Notes: a model not told the origin generated them from the letters alone. Positions 52,685-63,725 are shown, counted from the stretch's first letter. The stretch is 64,000 nt of DNA from Hyphomicrobiales bacterium (GCA_021286855.1 JAJTBO010000020.1:1-64000), one strand, 5' to 3'. Numbers and translations are program-made.

Positions 52685-55507
52685 TCATCGGCCGAGCCGT
52701 TTCAGGAGGGCGGGCAGGTGGACCTGATCGGCCTTGTAGTTGCCGGTCAGGACGTACATGACGACGTTGACGCCGACGCGCAGCGCCATTTCGCGGCCGC
52801 GCGGATCGGCGCTCGCCATCGGCAGGAGATCGTCGTCGTCGTCGGTGCGGGCCCAGGCGCCGACGAAGTCGTTGCCGGTGATCAGGATCGAGGAGACGCC
52901 GTCGGCGGCGCGCAGCGGCCGGTCGGCGGTCGCCTCCGCGCCGGGGGCGTCGCCCGCGGCGATCCACACGGGGCCCTCGAAGCGGCCGGGGAAGGCCTGC
53001 AACAGATAGAAGGTGCGGCCGAGGACGTGGTCGTTCGGCGTCGGCGCGAGTTCGGGCAGGTCGAGGCCGGCGACGAGGCGGCGCAGGGCCGCGCCGGTCG
53101 GGGTGGCGCGGCCGGTTCCCCTCAGAGCCGCGGCCTCGTCGGCGTCGCGGGTGTCGAAGATCACGGTGCCGCCGCCGCGCATGAAGGCGTCGACGTGGGC
53201 GAGGGCCTTCGGCGAGACCGGCGCGGCGTCGGGAGAGACCGACCAATAGATCAGCGGGTAGACGGCGAGATCGTCGACGCCCGGATCGACGGCGACCGGG
53301 TCGGCCGGCTCGAACGAGGTGCGGTCGGCGAGGGCGCGGGTGAGGGCGGCGAGGCCGCGGCGGGTGACGTCGTCGAGGCTCGCGTCGCCGGTCGCGACAT
53401 AGGCGAGGCGGGGCGCGAGCGCGGCGTCGCGGGCGCGGGCGTCGATCGGCGCATTGGCGGCTCGGGCCGGCGGCGGCGCGGCGAGGCCGGCGAGCGCGAC
53501 CGCGGCGAAGATCGCGACGGCGGCGACGCGGCGACGCGGCCGCAGCGCCGGGGCGAGCAGCACGATCCCGTCGAGGAGGAGGAGGCAGATCGCGGCGACC
53601 AGGAAACCGGCGGCGAGCGGCCGTCGCGCCGCGCCGTCGCGGCGGACGATGGTCGCGCCGTCGAGCCGGTCCTCGAGGCGGGCGAGGTCGCGGCCGGTCT
53701 CGATCGGCTGGAGCGCCAGGAAGGCGTCGCCGCGACCCCACAGGCCCGGCGGATGAGCACGGTCGGGTCGGGTCGCGGCGAAATCGGCGACGGCGATCGG
53801 ACGGGCCTCGGCGCTCGGGGACCCCAGCCGGCCGAGGCCGTCGAGGAGCCGCCAGGGCGGCAGCGCGGCGTGGGCGGCGCCCGCCGGAGGCGTCGCGGCG
53901 TTCGACGGCAGGCCGGCGAGGGCGACGATCCGGCGCAGCATCTCGGGGAAGACGCCGGAGAGCGGCAGATCGGACCAGACGGTGTCGGCGCCGACATGGA
54001 AGAGGACGACGCGACCGCGGCCGCGCTGCGCGGCGGTGACCAGCGGCGTGCCGTCGTCGAGGTTCGCCCAGGCGCGCTCGGCGAGGTCGGGGCCGGGTTC
54101 GGCCAAGATCTGGCGGGAGACGCGGACCTCGGCCGGGGCGGCGAGGTCGGCGAAGGGACCTGTCTCGGCGAAGGGACCGAGGCCGCGCGGGCTCGACCAG
54201 GACAGCGCGCCGCCGAGGCTGCGCTCGCCCTGGCGCAGACGGACCGGCAGCAGCGGGTCGTCGGAGGCGGCGGCGGCGAGATGCGGCCCGGCGAACCGGA
54301 CGAGCACGCCGCCCTTCTCGACCCAGGCGAGGAGAAGGGCGGCGGTCGCCTTCGGCAATCGACCGACGTCGGCGAGGATCAGCGCGGAGACGCCGCCGTC
54401 GAGGAGCTCGCGGATCGCGGCGTCGGTCTCGGTGGCGCGGGGGCGGCGGCGGTCGGCGAAGGGGGCGAGGGCGGCGTCGAGATAATGGGTCGGCGCGAGC
54501 AACGGTTGGTCGCGGTCGAAGCCGCCGCCGGCGATCACGCCGACGGCGCGGCGACGCCAGCGCTCGTCGGCGAGACGGACGCCGCCGGCGCTGCGGCGAT
54601 CGACGATCTCGACCCGGCCGACGTCGTTCCTGAACTCGAGCGGCAGGTCGAAGCGGGCTTCGGCGCGGGCCGCGCCGGGGGCGAAGGCGACCTCGGTCTC
54701 GGCGAGGCGGCGGCCCTTGGCGTCGAGCGCGGCGAGCCGGACGGCGTCGGCCTCGCGCGGATCGGCGCGGACGAGGCCGGCGGCGGTCGCCGCCGCGCCG
54801 TTGTCGAGGCGGTCGACGGCGACCGTGTCGACGCGGGGCGGCAGCGAGACCGTGAGCGGGGCGTTCCTCGCCGCCTCCCGTAGGCGCTCCAGGAAGGCGC
54901 GGGTCGCCGGTTCGGTCGCGAGATCCGCGCCGTGGGCGATCCAGACGACCGAGCCCGGCGGCCGGGCGTCGGCCTCGCGAGCGAGGGGGGCGAGGAGGTC
55001 GTCGCGGCGCTCCTCCCAGGCGGCGGGGGCCCATACCGCCAGTCGGCGGCGCGCCTCGTCGACCGATCGCGCTTCGACCGGCTGGGCGGGGCCGCTCGCC
55101 GCGCCGAGGAGGACGACCGGACGGCCGCGCGCCTCGGCCGCGTCGAGCCGGGCGGCGATCGCAGCGGCGGTCTCGGCCCAACGGGGAGCGGCCGGCCAGC
55201 CGTCGTCGACGATCAGCCAGAGCGGGCCGGACGCGCCGTCGTCGGCGACGCTCGGGTCGAGCACCGGGCGGGCGAGCGCGATCGCCAGCGCGGCGACGGC
55301 GGCGAGCCGCAGCGCCAGGAGCCACCACGGGGTGCGCGCCGGCGTCTCCTCGCGGGCCACGAGATCGCGCATCAGCGCGGTCGGCGGGAAGTCGACGACC
55401 TGGGGCCGGGGCGGGGCGACGCGCAGCAGCCAGACCAGCGCCGGCAGGGCGAGGAGGGCAAGGAGGGCGGCGGGGGCGCCGAAGCCGAGGGCGAGGAGGG
55501 CGCTCAT
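52685..55507 (-). CDS. BatA-type membrane protein with C-terminal DUF4159 domain, 940 aa
   Basis: N-terminal double helix of the BatA family (LLALLALPALVWLLRVAPPRP and RLAAVAALAIALARPVLD), a long periplasmic region with amidotransferase-like fold (ALILADVGRLPKATAALLLAW, RGRGRVVLFHVGADTVWSDLP), a helix pair near 690-730, and a DUF4159 domain (about 740-935: YPLIYWSVSPDAAPVSPKAL, FMRGGGTVIFDTRD, LLPMASADPRGREMALRVGVNVVMYVLTGNYKADQ). ATG 55507 overlaps the DUF58 stop. Length is normal for this alphaproteobacterial type. Confidence 0.88.
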   Translation of the reverse strand: MSALLALGFGAPAALLALLALPALVWLLRVAPPRPQVVDFPPTALMRDLVAREETPARTPWWLLALRLAAVAALAIALARPVLDPSVADDGASGPLWLIVDDGWPAAPRWAETAAAIAARLDAAEARGRPVVLLGAASGPAQPVEARSVDEARRRLAVWAPAAWEERRDDLLAPLAREADARPPGSVVWIAHGADLATEPATRAFLERLREAARNAPLTVSLPPRVDTVAVDRLDNGAAATAAGLVRADPREADAVRLAALDAKGRRLAETEVAFAPGAARAEARFDLPLEFRNDVGRVEIVDRRSAGGVRLADERWRRRAVGVIAGGGFDRDQPLLAPTHYLDAALAPFADRRRPRATETDAAIRELLDGGVSALILADVGRLPKATAALLLAWVEKGGVLVRFAGPHLAAAASDDPLLPVRLRQGERSLGGALSWSSPRGLGPFAETGPFADLAAPAEVRVSRQILAEPGPDLAERAWANLDDGTPLVTAAQRGRGRVVLFHVGADTVWSDLPLSGVFPEMLRRIVALAGLPSNAATPPAGAAHAALPPWRLLDGLGRLGSPSAEARPIAVADFAATRPDRAHPPGLWGRGDAFLALQPIETGRDLARLEDRLDGATIVRRDGAARRPLAAGFLVAAICLLLLDGIVLLAPALRPRRRVAAVAIFAAVALAGLAAPPPARAANAPIDARARDAALAPRLAYVATGDASLDDVTRRGLAALTRALADRTSFEPADPVAVDPGVDDLAVYPLIYWSVSPDAAPVSPKALAHVDAFMRGGGTVIFDTRDADEAAALRGTGRATPTGAALRRLVAGLDLPELAPTPNDHVLGRTFYLLQAFPGRFEGPVWIAAGDAPGAEATADRPLRAADGVSSILITGNDFVGAWARTDDDDDLLPMASADPRGREMALRVGVNVVMYVLTGNYKADQVHLPALLKRLGR

Positions 55508-56460
55508 CGCCGGCCGTCTCCCTGACGAGCGAAGCCGTGGCGGCCGCCGCCGAGCGAGGCGTGCAGGGCGAGCAGCGCTTCGGCCGCCGGACGGTCGGTC
55601 GAATGGCTCGCGAGGCTCCAGCCGTGGCGCACGGCGAGGCGGGCGAGCGCCTCGCCGTGCGCCGCCCAACGGTCCTCCCATCGGGCCACGAGCGCCTCGG
55701 CGCGGCGGCCCTCGAAGCGTTCGCCGGTCTCCGGATCGCGGAAGACGACGGCGCCGGTCCAGGGCGGGACGGCCTCGGCCGGGTCGAAGATCCTGAGCGC
55801 GTGCAGACGCGCGCCGTCGCGGACGAAGACGCCGAGGCGGGTCTCGATCGCAGCCGGATCGTCGAGGAAGTCGCCGATCGCCACCACCTCGGCGCGCGGA
55901 TCGACCGGTCCCGCGGCGGCGGCCATCGGATCGGCGGGTGCGCGGGCGAGAGCCTCGGCGAGGCGTTCGGCGGCGGCGCGGTCGGCGCGCGGCGGCATCA
56001 GCCCGGGCGCGCCGACCCGTTCTCCGGACCGGGCGAGGAGATCGGCCAGCGCCAGGGCGAGGACCAGGGCGCGGGTCGCCTTCGACACCGGCGCGAGGTC
56101 GGAGCGCCAGTCCATCGAGCCGGACAGGTCGAGCACGATCTGGACGGTGTGGGCGGCCTGCCACTCGCGTTCGCGGACGTGGAGATCGTCGCCGCGGGCG
56201 GAGCGTCGCCAGTCGATCGCCTGGACGGGCTCGCCGGGAAGGTAGGGCCGGTATTGCCAGAAGCTCTCGCCCAATCCGGCGCGACGGCGGCCGTGCCAAC
56301 CGGCGGCGACCGACGCGGCGATCCGGCGCGCTTCGACCAGGAGGTCGGGCAGGGCCTCGGCGAGGCTGCGGGCCGGGCCGAGCGAGCCGGCCGCGCCATG
56401 CGCCGCCGGCTCGGCCGAAGCCGATCGCGGGGCGAAGGAGGCGAGGCGGAAGGGCGGCAC
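55504..56460 (-). CDS. DUF58 protein, 318 aa
   Basis: Cytoplasmic VWA-related domain: RRAGLGESFWQYRPYLPGEPVQAIDWRRSARGDDLHVREREW is the DUF58 signature; a MIDAS-like DLSGSMDWRSDL follows (D-x-S-x-S), so metal binding is possible. Lies between MoxR and the BatA/DUF4159 gene, as in most such operons. Confidence 0.92.
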   Translation of the reverse strand: MPPFRLASFAPRSASAEPAAHGAAGSLGPARSLAEALPDLLVEARRIAASVAAGWHGRRRAGLGESFWQYRPYLPGEPVQAIDWRRSARGDDLHVREREWQAAHTVQIVLDLSGSMDWRSDLAPVSKATRALVLALALADLLARSGERVGAPGLMPPRADRAAAERLAEALARAPADPMAAAAGPVDPRAEVVAIGDFLDDPAAIETRLGVFVRDGARLHALRIFDPAEAVPPWTGAVVFRDPETGERFEGRRAEALVARWEDRWAAHGEALARLAVRHGWSLASHSTDRPAAEALLALHASLGGGRHGFARQGDGRR

Positions 56461-56499
56461 GGGCGAAGGCTCCGGGTGAAAGGCCGGGAGGGGCGGGGA

Positions 56500-57510
<1,011 letters not shown>

Positions 57511-57663
57511 CGATCGGCGGGTCCTGCTGGCGGGGGCGGCACGATCGCGTGAGCGCGCGCCGCGGTCTCTTCCCTCTGGAACGCGAGTTTGACAGGATCG
57601 CGGACGGAAGCCACCTCGAAACCGTGTGATCGGGATCGAGGCGAGAGCGGAGAGCGAGGAAGC

Positions 57664-58275
57664 GTGAGCGAGGCGAAGACGGCGGAGACGGGCGGCGGCG
57701 GCGTCGCGGCCCTGGCGGCGCGCCTCGGCGGCGCCGGGGAGGGGCGCGGCCCGGCCCCGGTCGAGCGCTGGAATCCGCCGTTCTGCGGCGACATCGAAAT
57801 GCGCATCGCCGCCGACGGGACGTGGTTCTACGCCGGCACGCCGATCGGGCGCGAGGCGATGGTGCGCCTGTTCGCCTCGGTGCTCAGGCGCGACGAGGAC
57901 GGCCGCACCTATCTCGTCACGCCGGTGGAAAAGTGCGGCATCACCGTCGACGACGTGCCGTTTCTCGCGGTCCAGCTCACCTGCGAGGGCGAAGGCGTCG
58001 CGCAACGCGTGACCTTCCGGACCAATCTCGACGACGTGGTGATGGTCGACGCCGCGCATCCGCTGCGATTCGCTCACGACGCGGAGAACGGCGGGCTCAA
58101 GCCCTACGTGCTGGTGCGCGGCCGGCTGGAGGCGCGGCTGACGCGGTCGACCCTCTACGATCTGATCGAATGCGGCGAGGAAGCCGAGCTCGAGGGCGAG
58201 GCTTGGTTCGGCGTGTGGAGCGGCGGCGCGTTCTTTCCGATCACGCCGTCGGCCGAGCTCGAGGGGCTCGCATGA
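57664..58275 (+). CDS. DUF1285 protein, 203 aa
   Basis: PVERWNPPFCGDIEMRIAADGTWFYAGTPIGR and MVRLFASVLRRDEDGRTYLVTPVEKCGITVDDVPFLA are family-defining; function unknown. Start at GTG 57664 with GAGGAA just upstream; an earlier start adds unrelated sequence. Stop overlaps the next gene (ATGA). Heads a four-gene unit with CoA-type NUDIX, DUF6111 and cca. Confidence 0.9.
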   Translation: MSEAKTAETGGGGVAALAARLGGAGEGRGPAPVERWNPPFCGDIEMRIAADGTWFYAGTPIGREAMVRLFASVLRRDEDGRTYLVTPVEKCGITVDDVPFLAVQLTCEGEGVAQRVTFRTNLDDVVMVDAAHPLRFAHDAENGGLKPYVLVRGRLEARLTRSTLYDLIECGEEAELEGEAWFGVWSGGAFFPITPSAELEGLA

Positions 58276-58970
58276 GCGCGTCGGGCGACTTCTCGGCCGA
58301 GGCCTTCGCGGCGCGGATCGCGCCGCATCTCGTCGACGATGCGGCGCACCTGCCGCAGGTCGCGCCGTTCGGCGACGCCACCCTCAATCCGTCGCTCGCC
58401 GCCGGCATGGCGCGGACGTCGCTGCGGGAGGCGGCGGTGCTGGTCGGGATCGTGACGCGGCCGGGCGAGGCCGGCGTGATCCTGACCCAGCGCACCGAAC
58501 ATCTCTCGTCGCACGCCGGTCAGGTCGCCTTTCCCGGCGGCAAGATCGATCGCGAGGACGCCGGGCCGGTGGCGACCGCGCTGCGCGAGGCGGAGGAGGA
58601 GATCGGCCTTGCGCGCGACGCGGTGGCGCCGCTCGGCTGTTTTTCGCCCTACGCCTCGAATTCCGGCTTCCGGATCGTGCCGGTGATCGGCTTCGTGCGG
58701 CCCGATGCGGCGCTCGAGGCCAATCCGCACGAAGTGGCGGCGGTGTTCGAAGTGCCGCTCGGCTTTCTGATGAGCGGGGCCAATCATCGGGTCGGAAACC
58801 GGGTGTGGCAGGGACGGCGACGATATTTCTATGAAATGCCGTGGCAGGATCGTTACATCTGGGGCGTGACGGCCGGAATCATTCGGCAGATCTACGAGCG
58901 GACCTGGGGGCGCGGCGCGACGCCGGCGCCGGGAACGCCGGATCCCACGGCCGACGAAGGTGACGCATGA
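58272..58970 (+). CDS. NUDIX hydrolase, CoA pyrophosphatase type, 232 aa
   Basis: The UPF0035 signature is present: ILTQRTEHLSSHAGQVAFPG, then GKIDREDAGPVATALREAEE-EIGL as the NUDIX box, and SGFRIVPVIGFV. Relatives cleave CoA or acyl-CoA to phosphopantetheine and ADP. Overlaps both neighbours by 4 bases. Confidence 0.92.
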   Translation: MSASGDFSAEAFAARIAPHLVDDAAHLPQVAPFGDATLNPSLAAGMARTSLREAAVLVGIVTRPGEAGVILTQRTEHLSSHAGQVAFPGGKIDREDAGPVATALREAEEEIGLARDAVAPLGCFSPYASNSGFRIVPVIGFVRPDAALEANPHEVAAVFEVPLGFLMSGANHRVGNRVWQGRRRYFYEMPWQDRYIWGVTAGIIRQIYERTWGRGATPAPGTPDPTADEGDA

Positions 58971-59224
58971 TCCGCCTGGTGGCGATACAGATCGGCCTGT
59001 TTCTCCTGCCCTTCCTCGCCTGGGCGGCGTGGAACGCGATGCTCGGGCGGACGCCGCCGGAGGGGGCGCTGCGCCGGCGGGCGCCGGCGCTGGCCTTCGT
59101 CGGGCTGGTCCTGGTGATCGTCGCCTTCGTCGTCCTCGCCGTGTTCGACGGCGGCTCGGCGAGCGGCGTCTACGTGCCCGACCGGTTCGAGAACGGCCGG
59201 CTGGTGCCCGGGCGCATCGAGTGA
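58967..59224 (+). CDS. DUF6111 small membrane protein, 85 aa
   Basis: Two helices (MIRLVAIQIGLFLLPFLAWAAWNA and AFVGLVLVIVAFVVLAVFD) and the conserved GVYVPDRFENGRLVPGRIE end, where the product is usually followed by a CCA transferase as here. Function unknown. Confidence 0.88.
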   Translation: MIRLVAIQIGLFLLPFLAWAAWNAMLGRTPPEGALRRRAPALAFVGLVLVIVAFVVLAVFDGGSASGVYVPDRFENGRLVPGRIE

Positions 59225-59234
59225 GGACGCTTCG

Positions 59235-60497
59235 GTGAAACGGGCGGCGACCGATGTCAGGATCTCCGGCGACTGGCTCGCCGATCCGCGCCTCGCCCGG
59301 CTGTTTTCGGCGATCGAGCGTGACGGCGACGCGGCCTATGTGGTCGGCGGGGCGGTGCGCAACACGCTGATGGGACTTCCCGTCGGCGACGTCGACGTGG
59401 CGACGACGGCGTTGCCGGAGGCGGTGACGACGCGGGCCCGCGCGGCGGGCCTGAAGCCGGTGCCGACGGGAATCGATCACGGCACCGTCACGGTGGTGGT
59501 CGAGGGCCATCCCTTCGAGGTGACGACGCTCAGGCGCGACGTGGAGAGCCATGGCCGCCACGCCACCGTCGCCTTCGGCCGCGACTGGTCGGTCGACGCG
59601 CATCGCCGCGACTTCACGATGAACGCGCTCTACGCCTCGCTCGACGGGGTGGTCCACGACTTCGTCGGCGGCATCGCAGACTGTCGCGCCGGGCGGGTGC
59701 GCTTCATCGGCGCGGCGGCGCAGCGGATCGCCGAGGATCGGCTTCGGATCTTGCGCTTCTTCCGTTTCCACGCGGCCTACGGGCGTGGGCCGCTCGACGC
59801 GGAGGGGCTGCACGCCTCGATTGCGGCGCGCGACGGGCTTTCCGGGCTCTCGGCCGAACGGATCGGGCAGGAGGCGTCGAAGCTGGTCGTCGCGGTCGGC
59901 GCGCCGGCGACGCTGACGGCGATGAGCGAGACCGGGCTGGCGCAGCGCGTGTTCGGCCGGGCGGTCGATCTCGGCGGCTTTTCGCGGCTGCACGGGCTCG
60001 TCGGGGAATGCGGCGCGCCGCGGCGCGAGACGGGGGCGGGGGCGTTTCTCGCCGCGCTCGCCGCCTGGAGCGAGCCGGACGCGCTCGGCGTCGCGGAGCG
60101 GCTGCGGCTCTCCAACGCCACCCGGGATCGGATGGCGGCGGCGGTCGGCCGGGCGCGGCGGATCGACGCGGATCTGGACGTCGCCGGGGTCGATCGGTTG
60201 CTCGAGGCCTGCGGTCGCGAGGGAACGACGGACGCCCTGGCGCTCGCCCATGCGCGGGGGCGGATCGGCCGCGAGCGGGTCGTCGCGCGCCTGTCGGAGG
60301 CTGCGGAACGGCCGATCCCGATGCTGCCGATCGCCGGGCGCGACCTCCTCGCCCTCGGCCTGCCGCGCGGACCGGCGGTCGGCGCGCTGATCGCCGATCT
60401 GCGCGCCGTCTGGGTCGCGGCCGACTTCGCGCTCGATCGCGAGCGGCTGCTTTCTGACGCAGCGTCGCGTATCGATCGAATTCTAACGAATCGATAA
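59235..60497 (+). CDS. cca: CCA tRNA nucleotidyltransferase / poly(A) polymerase family, 420 aa
   Basis: Adds or repairs the 3' CCA of tRNAs. Nucleotidyl-transfer site YVVGGAVRNTLMGLPVGDVDVAT near residue 35 (G-G-x-V-R and D-x-D), RRDFTMNALYASLDG, EDRLRILRFFRFHA. Start is GTG 59235. The C-terminal half is less conserved. Ends the DUF1285 unit. Confidence 0.93.
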   Translation: MKRAATDVRISGDWLADPRLARLFSAIERDGDAAYVVGGAVRNTLMGLPVGDVDVATTALPEAVTTRARAAGLKPVPTGIDHGTVTVVVEGHPFEVTTLRRDVESHGRHATVAFGRDWSVDAHRRDFTMNALYASLDGVVHDFVGGIADCRAGRVRFIGAAAQRIAEDRLRILRFFRFHAAYGRGPLDAEGLHASIAARDGLSGLSAERIGQEASKLVVAVGAPATLTAMSETGLAQRVFGRAVDLGGFSRLHGLVGECGAPRRETGAGAFLAALAAWSEPDALGVAERLRLSNATRDRMAAAVGRARRIDADLDVAGVDRLLEACGREGTTDALALAHARGRIGRERVVARLSEAAERPIPMLPIAGRDLLALGLPRGPAVGALIADLRAVWVAADFALDRERLLSDAASRIDRILTNR

Positions 60498-60559
60498 ATC
60501 CGAGTTGAACGTCCGTCGCCTAGAACCGAACGACCTGCTTCTTTCGGTGATGCGCGAAC

Positions 60560-61777
60560 ATGAGCGATCTCGACGGACGTCGCCTCCGCGCGTCCGATCT
60601 TCCTTCCTGCGACGACGTCGACCCGCTCGCGCCTCTGGTGCGGATGCGGTGGGAGAGCGAACGCCGGCGCATCGAGACGGAACGGCTGGCGCGCGCCCTG
60701 GCGTCTTTCGCCCTGTTCTGGCCGGTGACGGCCTTCGCCGAGGCGTTCGTCGTCGGATTTCGACCGCTCGCGCTTCTTTTGGAGCTCTCTCTCGCGGCAG
60801 CGGCGATGGCTTTGGCGATGCGGTTCGGGCGTCGCCGCGCGCGCGTCGCCGTCGAGGCGTGGACGGCGGCGGCGATCCTGTCGAGCGTGGCCGCGACCCT
60901 GCTGGCGCATCGGTTGGGGGGAGCGGCGACGGTGCGGTTCGACGGCGTCGCGGCGTTGCCGATCCTGTGGTTCGCGGCGGTGGTCGGAACGACGGGGGCG
61001 ATCTCGACGGCGGCGGCGGTCGGCGGCGCGACGGCGGTGGCGGGAGCGCTGATCGCCGATCTCGGGGGCGGGCTCGACGGGGCTGCGGCGGTCGCGACGG
61101 CGTTCGGCATGGCGGCGCTCGGCGTGGCGGCGGGGCGTCTCCACACGGCGGATCTGGCGCGGGCGCATCTGGCGCGGCTCAGGGCCGATCTCGCCGCGCA
61201 TCGTCTGACCCATCACAACGACGCGCTGCGGGTCCTGTCGGAGGTCGATCCACTGACCGGCGTCGCCAATCGCCGTTCCATCGAGCGTCGGCTCGCCGAA
61301 ATCGCCGAGCAGGCGCGCGGCGAGGCGGAGACGATCGGCGTGATGATGATCGACGTCGACCACTTCAAGGCGTTCAACGATCGGCACGGCCATCAGGAGG
61401 GCGATCGTTGCCTCGCCATGGTGGCGAAGGCGGCGGCGGAGCAGATCCGGCGCAAGGCCGACCTCTTCGGTCGGTTCGGCGGCGAGGAATTCCTGGCGGT
61501 GTTGCCCGGCGCCGGGCTCGACGTGACGATCCGAGTCGCCGAGCGGATCCGCGTCGCGGTCGAGCGGCGGGCGATCGCGGCGGCGTCCGGCCGTCCGGTG
61601 ACGGTCTCGATCGGCTGCGCCTCCGGCCTGGTCGGCGAGGGGGCGGATCTCGACGAGCTGTTGCGGCGCGCAGACGAGGAACTCTACGCCGCCAAGAACG
61701 GGGGGCGGAACCGCGTCCTGCCGCCGTCGCCGTCGCAAGAAGATCCGACCGGGGCCGGGGAACGTGCGGCGGCGTGA
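60560..61777 (+). CDS. Membrane-anchored diguanylate cyclase (GGDEF), 405 aa
   Basis: Makes cyclic di-GMP. N-terminal region (about 45-195) has six hydrophobic segments; GGDEF domain from about 230 with EVDPLTGVANRRSIE, MMIDVDHFKAFNDRHGHQEGD and the active motif FGGEEF. An inhibitory site R-x-x-D (RKAD) lies five residues before it, so product inhibition is expected. No PAS or EAL domain. Monocistronic. Confidence 0.93.
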   Translation: MSDLDGRRLRASDLPSCDDVDPLAPLVRMRWESERRRIETERLARALASFALFWPVTAFAEAFVVGFRPLALLLELSLAAAAMALAMRFGRRRARVAVEAWTAAAILSSVAATLLAHRLGGAATVRFDGVAALPILWFAAVVGTTGAISTAAAVGGATAVAGALIADLGGGLDGAAAVATAFGMAALGVAAGRLHTADLARAHLARLRADLAAHRLTHHNDALRVLSEVDPLTGVANRRSIERRLAEIAEQARGEAETIGVMMIDVDHFKAFNDRHGHQEGDRCLAMVAKAAAEQIRRKADLFGRFGGEEFLAVLPGAGLDVTIRVAERIRVAVERRAIAAASGRPVTVSIGCASGLVGEGADLDELLRRADEELYAAKNGGRNRVLPPSPSQEDPTGAGERAAA

Positions 61778-61813
61778 GCGCCGCACGCCTCGCCCGAAGG
61801 CGTCTTCGAACGA

Positions 61814-62068
61814 TCAGTCGTCGTCCTCGTCGGGCTCGGCGTCGTGGGCCGCGCCCTCTTCTTCCTCTTCTTCCTCGTCGAATTCGACGGCGATCAGGAC
61901 GGCGGTCGGCAGTTCCTCGAAGCGGTAGGCGTCCTCCTCGTCGGAGAACCAGACGCAGGAGGCGAGATCGCCGATGATCGAGGCGACGGTCAGCATCGGA
62001 CCGCCGGACTTCAGCATCACGACGTCGCCGGCGGCGAAGGCGACGACGGGCGTTTCGGTATCGCTCAT
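61814..62068 (-). CDS. DUF2158 (YodC-like) small protein, 84 aa
   Basis: Beta-barrel-like domain VAFAAGDVVMLKSGGPMLTVASIIGD, ASCVWFSDEEDAYRFEELPTAVL, followed by an extremely acidic tail (mostly Glu and Asp in the last 22 residues). Function unknown. The tail could be a disordered binding arm. Confidence 0.85.
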   Translation of the reverse strand: MSDTETPVVAFAAGDVVMLKSGGPMLTVASIIGDLASCVWFSDEEDAYRFEELPTAVLIAVEFDEEEEEEEGAAHDAEPDEDDD

Positions 62069-62147
62069 GGGTGGCTCCCTCGAATCGCGGCGGGACGTCC
62101 GGCCGCGAGCGAAGGTTCGGCCCGATCGGTGACGCCCGGGCGACGGC

Positions 62148-63035
62148 TCACGGCCAACGCACCAGGGGCGGCATCGAGGAGAGGATCGAGGCGACGTTGC
62201 CGCCGGTCTTCAGGCCGAAGATGGTGCCGCGGTCGTAGAGCAGGTTGAATTCGACATAGCGGCCGCGTCGGATCAGCTGCTCCTCGCGATCGGCCTCGCT
62301 CCACGGCGTCAGGCCGTTGCGGGCCACCAACTCGGGGTAGACGCCGAGGAAGGCCTCGCCGACGGCGCGGGTGAAGGCGAAGTCGGCCTCGACGTCGCCA
62401 CTGTCCAGTCGATCGTAGAAGATGCCGCCGACGCCGCGCGGCTCGCCGCGATGCGGCAGGAAGAAGTATTCGTCGCACCAGGCCTTGTAGCGGGCGTGAT
62501 CGGCGATCGGGTGGGCGTCGCAACAGGCCTTGAGGGCGGCGTGGAAGGCGATCGTGTCCGGGTCTTCGGCGGTGCGGCGGCGATCGAGGACGGGAGTGAG
62601 ATCGGCGCCGCCGCCGAACCAGCGTTTCGTCGTGACGACGTGGCGGGTGTTCATGTGGACGGCTGGAACGTGCGGGTTCCACGGGTGGGCGATCAGCGAG
62701 ACGCCCGACGCCCAGAAGCGCGGATCCTCGGCCGCGCCGGGGATCTCCTTGCGGAATTCCGGCGCGAACTCGCCGTGGACGGTGGAGACGTGGACGCCGA
62801 CCTTCTCGAAGACGCGACCCGACATCATCGCCATGACGCCGCCGCCGCCCGGTCCGCCGGCGTGGTCGGCGCGCCGCCAGGGGGTGCGGACGAAGCGGCC
62901 GGGGGCGGCGTCGATCCCCGGCGTGGCGATCTCGTCCTCCAGTCTCTCGAAGGCGGCGGTGATGCGGTCGCGTAGCGCCGCGAACCAGAGCGCGGTCTGC
63001 TGCTTCAGGGCGTCGAGATCGGCGGGGAGCGGCAT
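62148..63035 (-). CDS. hemF: Oxygen-dependent coproporphyrinogen III oxidase HemF, 295 aa
   Basis: Haem pathway enzyme. Signature [25 protein letters not shown]; also [35 protein letters not shown] and [25 protein letters not shown] 63035 gives the normal length. Five bases past trmL, so co-transcribed. Confidence 0.96.
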   Translation of the reverse strand: MPLPADLDALKQQTALWFAALRDRITAAFERLEDEIATPGIDAAPGRFVRTPWRRADHAGGPGGGGVMAMMSGRVFEKVGVHVSTVHGEFAPEFRKEIPGAAEDPRFWASGVSLIAHPWNPHVPAVHMNTRHVVTTKRWFGGGADLTPVLDRRRTAEDPDTIAFHAALKACCDAHPIADHARYKAWCDEYFFLPHRGEPRGVGGIFYDRLDSGDVEADFAFTRAVGEAFLGVYPELVARNGLTPWSEADREEQLIRRGRYVEFNLLYDRGTIFGLKTGGNVASILSSMPPLVRWP

Positions 63036-63040
63036 GAGCG

Positions 63041-63571
63041 TCAACCTCGGTCGAGAGGGGGGAAGGCGTCGAGCCGGCGCATCGCCTCGCCGAGGACGAA
63101 GGCGGCGGCGATCGCGACGTTGAGCGAGCGCAGGCCTGGGCGCATCGGCACGATCAGCCGCGCGTCGGCGGTCTCGTGGACGCGATCCGGCACGCCGGCC
63201 GATTCGCGGCCGACCATGATCACGTCGCCGGGCCGGAAGGCGAAGTCGAAATAGGGCGTCGCGCCGCGCGTGGTCAGCAGGATCAGGCGACGGCCCTCGG
63301 CGCGGCGGCGGGCGTCGAAGGCGGCCCAGTCGTCGTGGCGGGTGAGCGCGGCGGCGTCGAGATAATCGAGGCCGGCGCGGCGCAGGTTCTTGTCGGTGAT
63401 GGCGAATCCGGCCGGCTCGATCAGGTCGACGGCGACGCCGAGACAAGCGGCGGTCCGGAGCAACGTGCCGGCGTTCTGGGGGATGTCGGGCTCATAGAGG
63501 GCGAGCCGGAGGTCGGCGGCGGACGGCGCGAAGGCGGGGGGCACGTGGGGCTCCGGAGAGGCAGAGATCAT
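63041..63571 (-). CDS. trmL: tRNA (cytidine/uridine-2'-O-)-methyltransferase TrmL, 176 aa
   Basis: SPOUT methylase for the wobble base of leucine tRNAs. [35 protein letters not shown] and [21 protein letters not shown] form the knot that binds SAM. A 25-residue N-terminal lead precedes the domain. Confidence 0.95.
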   Translation of the reverse strand: MISASPEPHVPPAFAPSAADLRLALYEPDIPQNAGTLLRTAACLGVAVDLIEPAGFAITDKNLRRAGLDYLDAAALTRHDDWAAFDARRRAEGRRLILLTTRGATPYFDFAFRPGDVIMVGRESAGVPDRVHETADARLIVPMRPGLRSLNVAIAAAFVLGEAMRRLDAFPPLDRG

Positions 63572-63709
63572 CGTCGATCAGCATTTTTACATAGGACTGC
63601 GCATTTTCGTCGCAGGCGTGCGCTCGAGGCAATGACGTCAATGACATATTTCAAGTGAAACAATTCCAAGGTCGGGGGGTGGGACTTGTCTCATGCCCTG
63701 GACAATATG

Positions 63710-63725
63710 TTTGACCGATGTCAAA
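63710..63725 (+). promoter_or_regulatory. Fnr-type box upstream of petA
   Basis: TTTGAC-N4-GTCAAA, a symmetrical site that fits the FnrL/FixK consensus TTGAC-N4-GTCAA, 170 bases before the petA start. The other bases of 63572-63894 hold no gene; they include an AT-richer part near 63590-63660 that should serve trmL. Confidence 0.5.

Noticed and set aside
53000-56299. Minus-strand gene of about 1200 residues covering DUF4159 and DUF58 regions
   Set aside because: The part beyond 55507 is out of frame with the DUF58 protein and Arg/Pro-rich; the true start is the ATG at 55507 that overlaps the DUF58 stop.
60505-61977. Alternative plus-strand gene over the diguanylate cyclase
   Set aside because: Arg/Gly-rich frame without motifs; the overlapping frame at 60560-61777 has a complete GGDEF domain.
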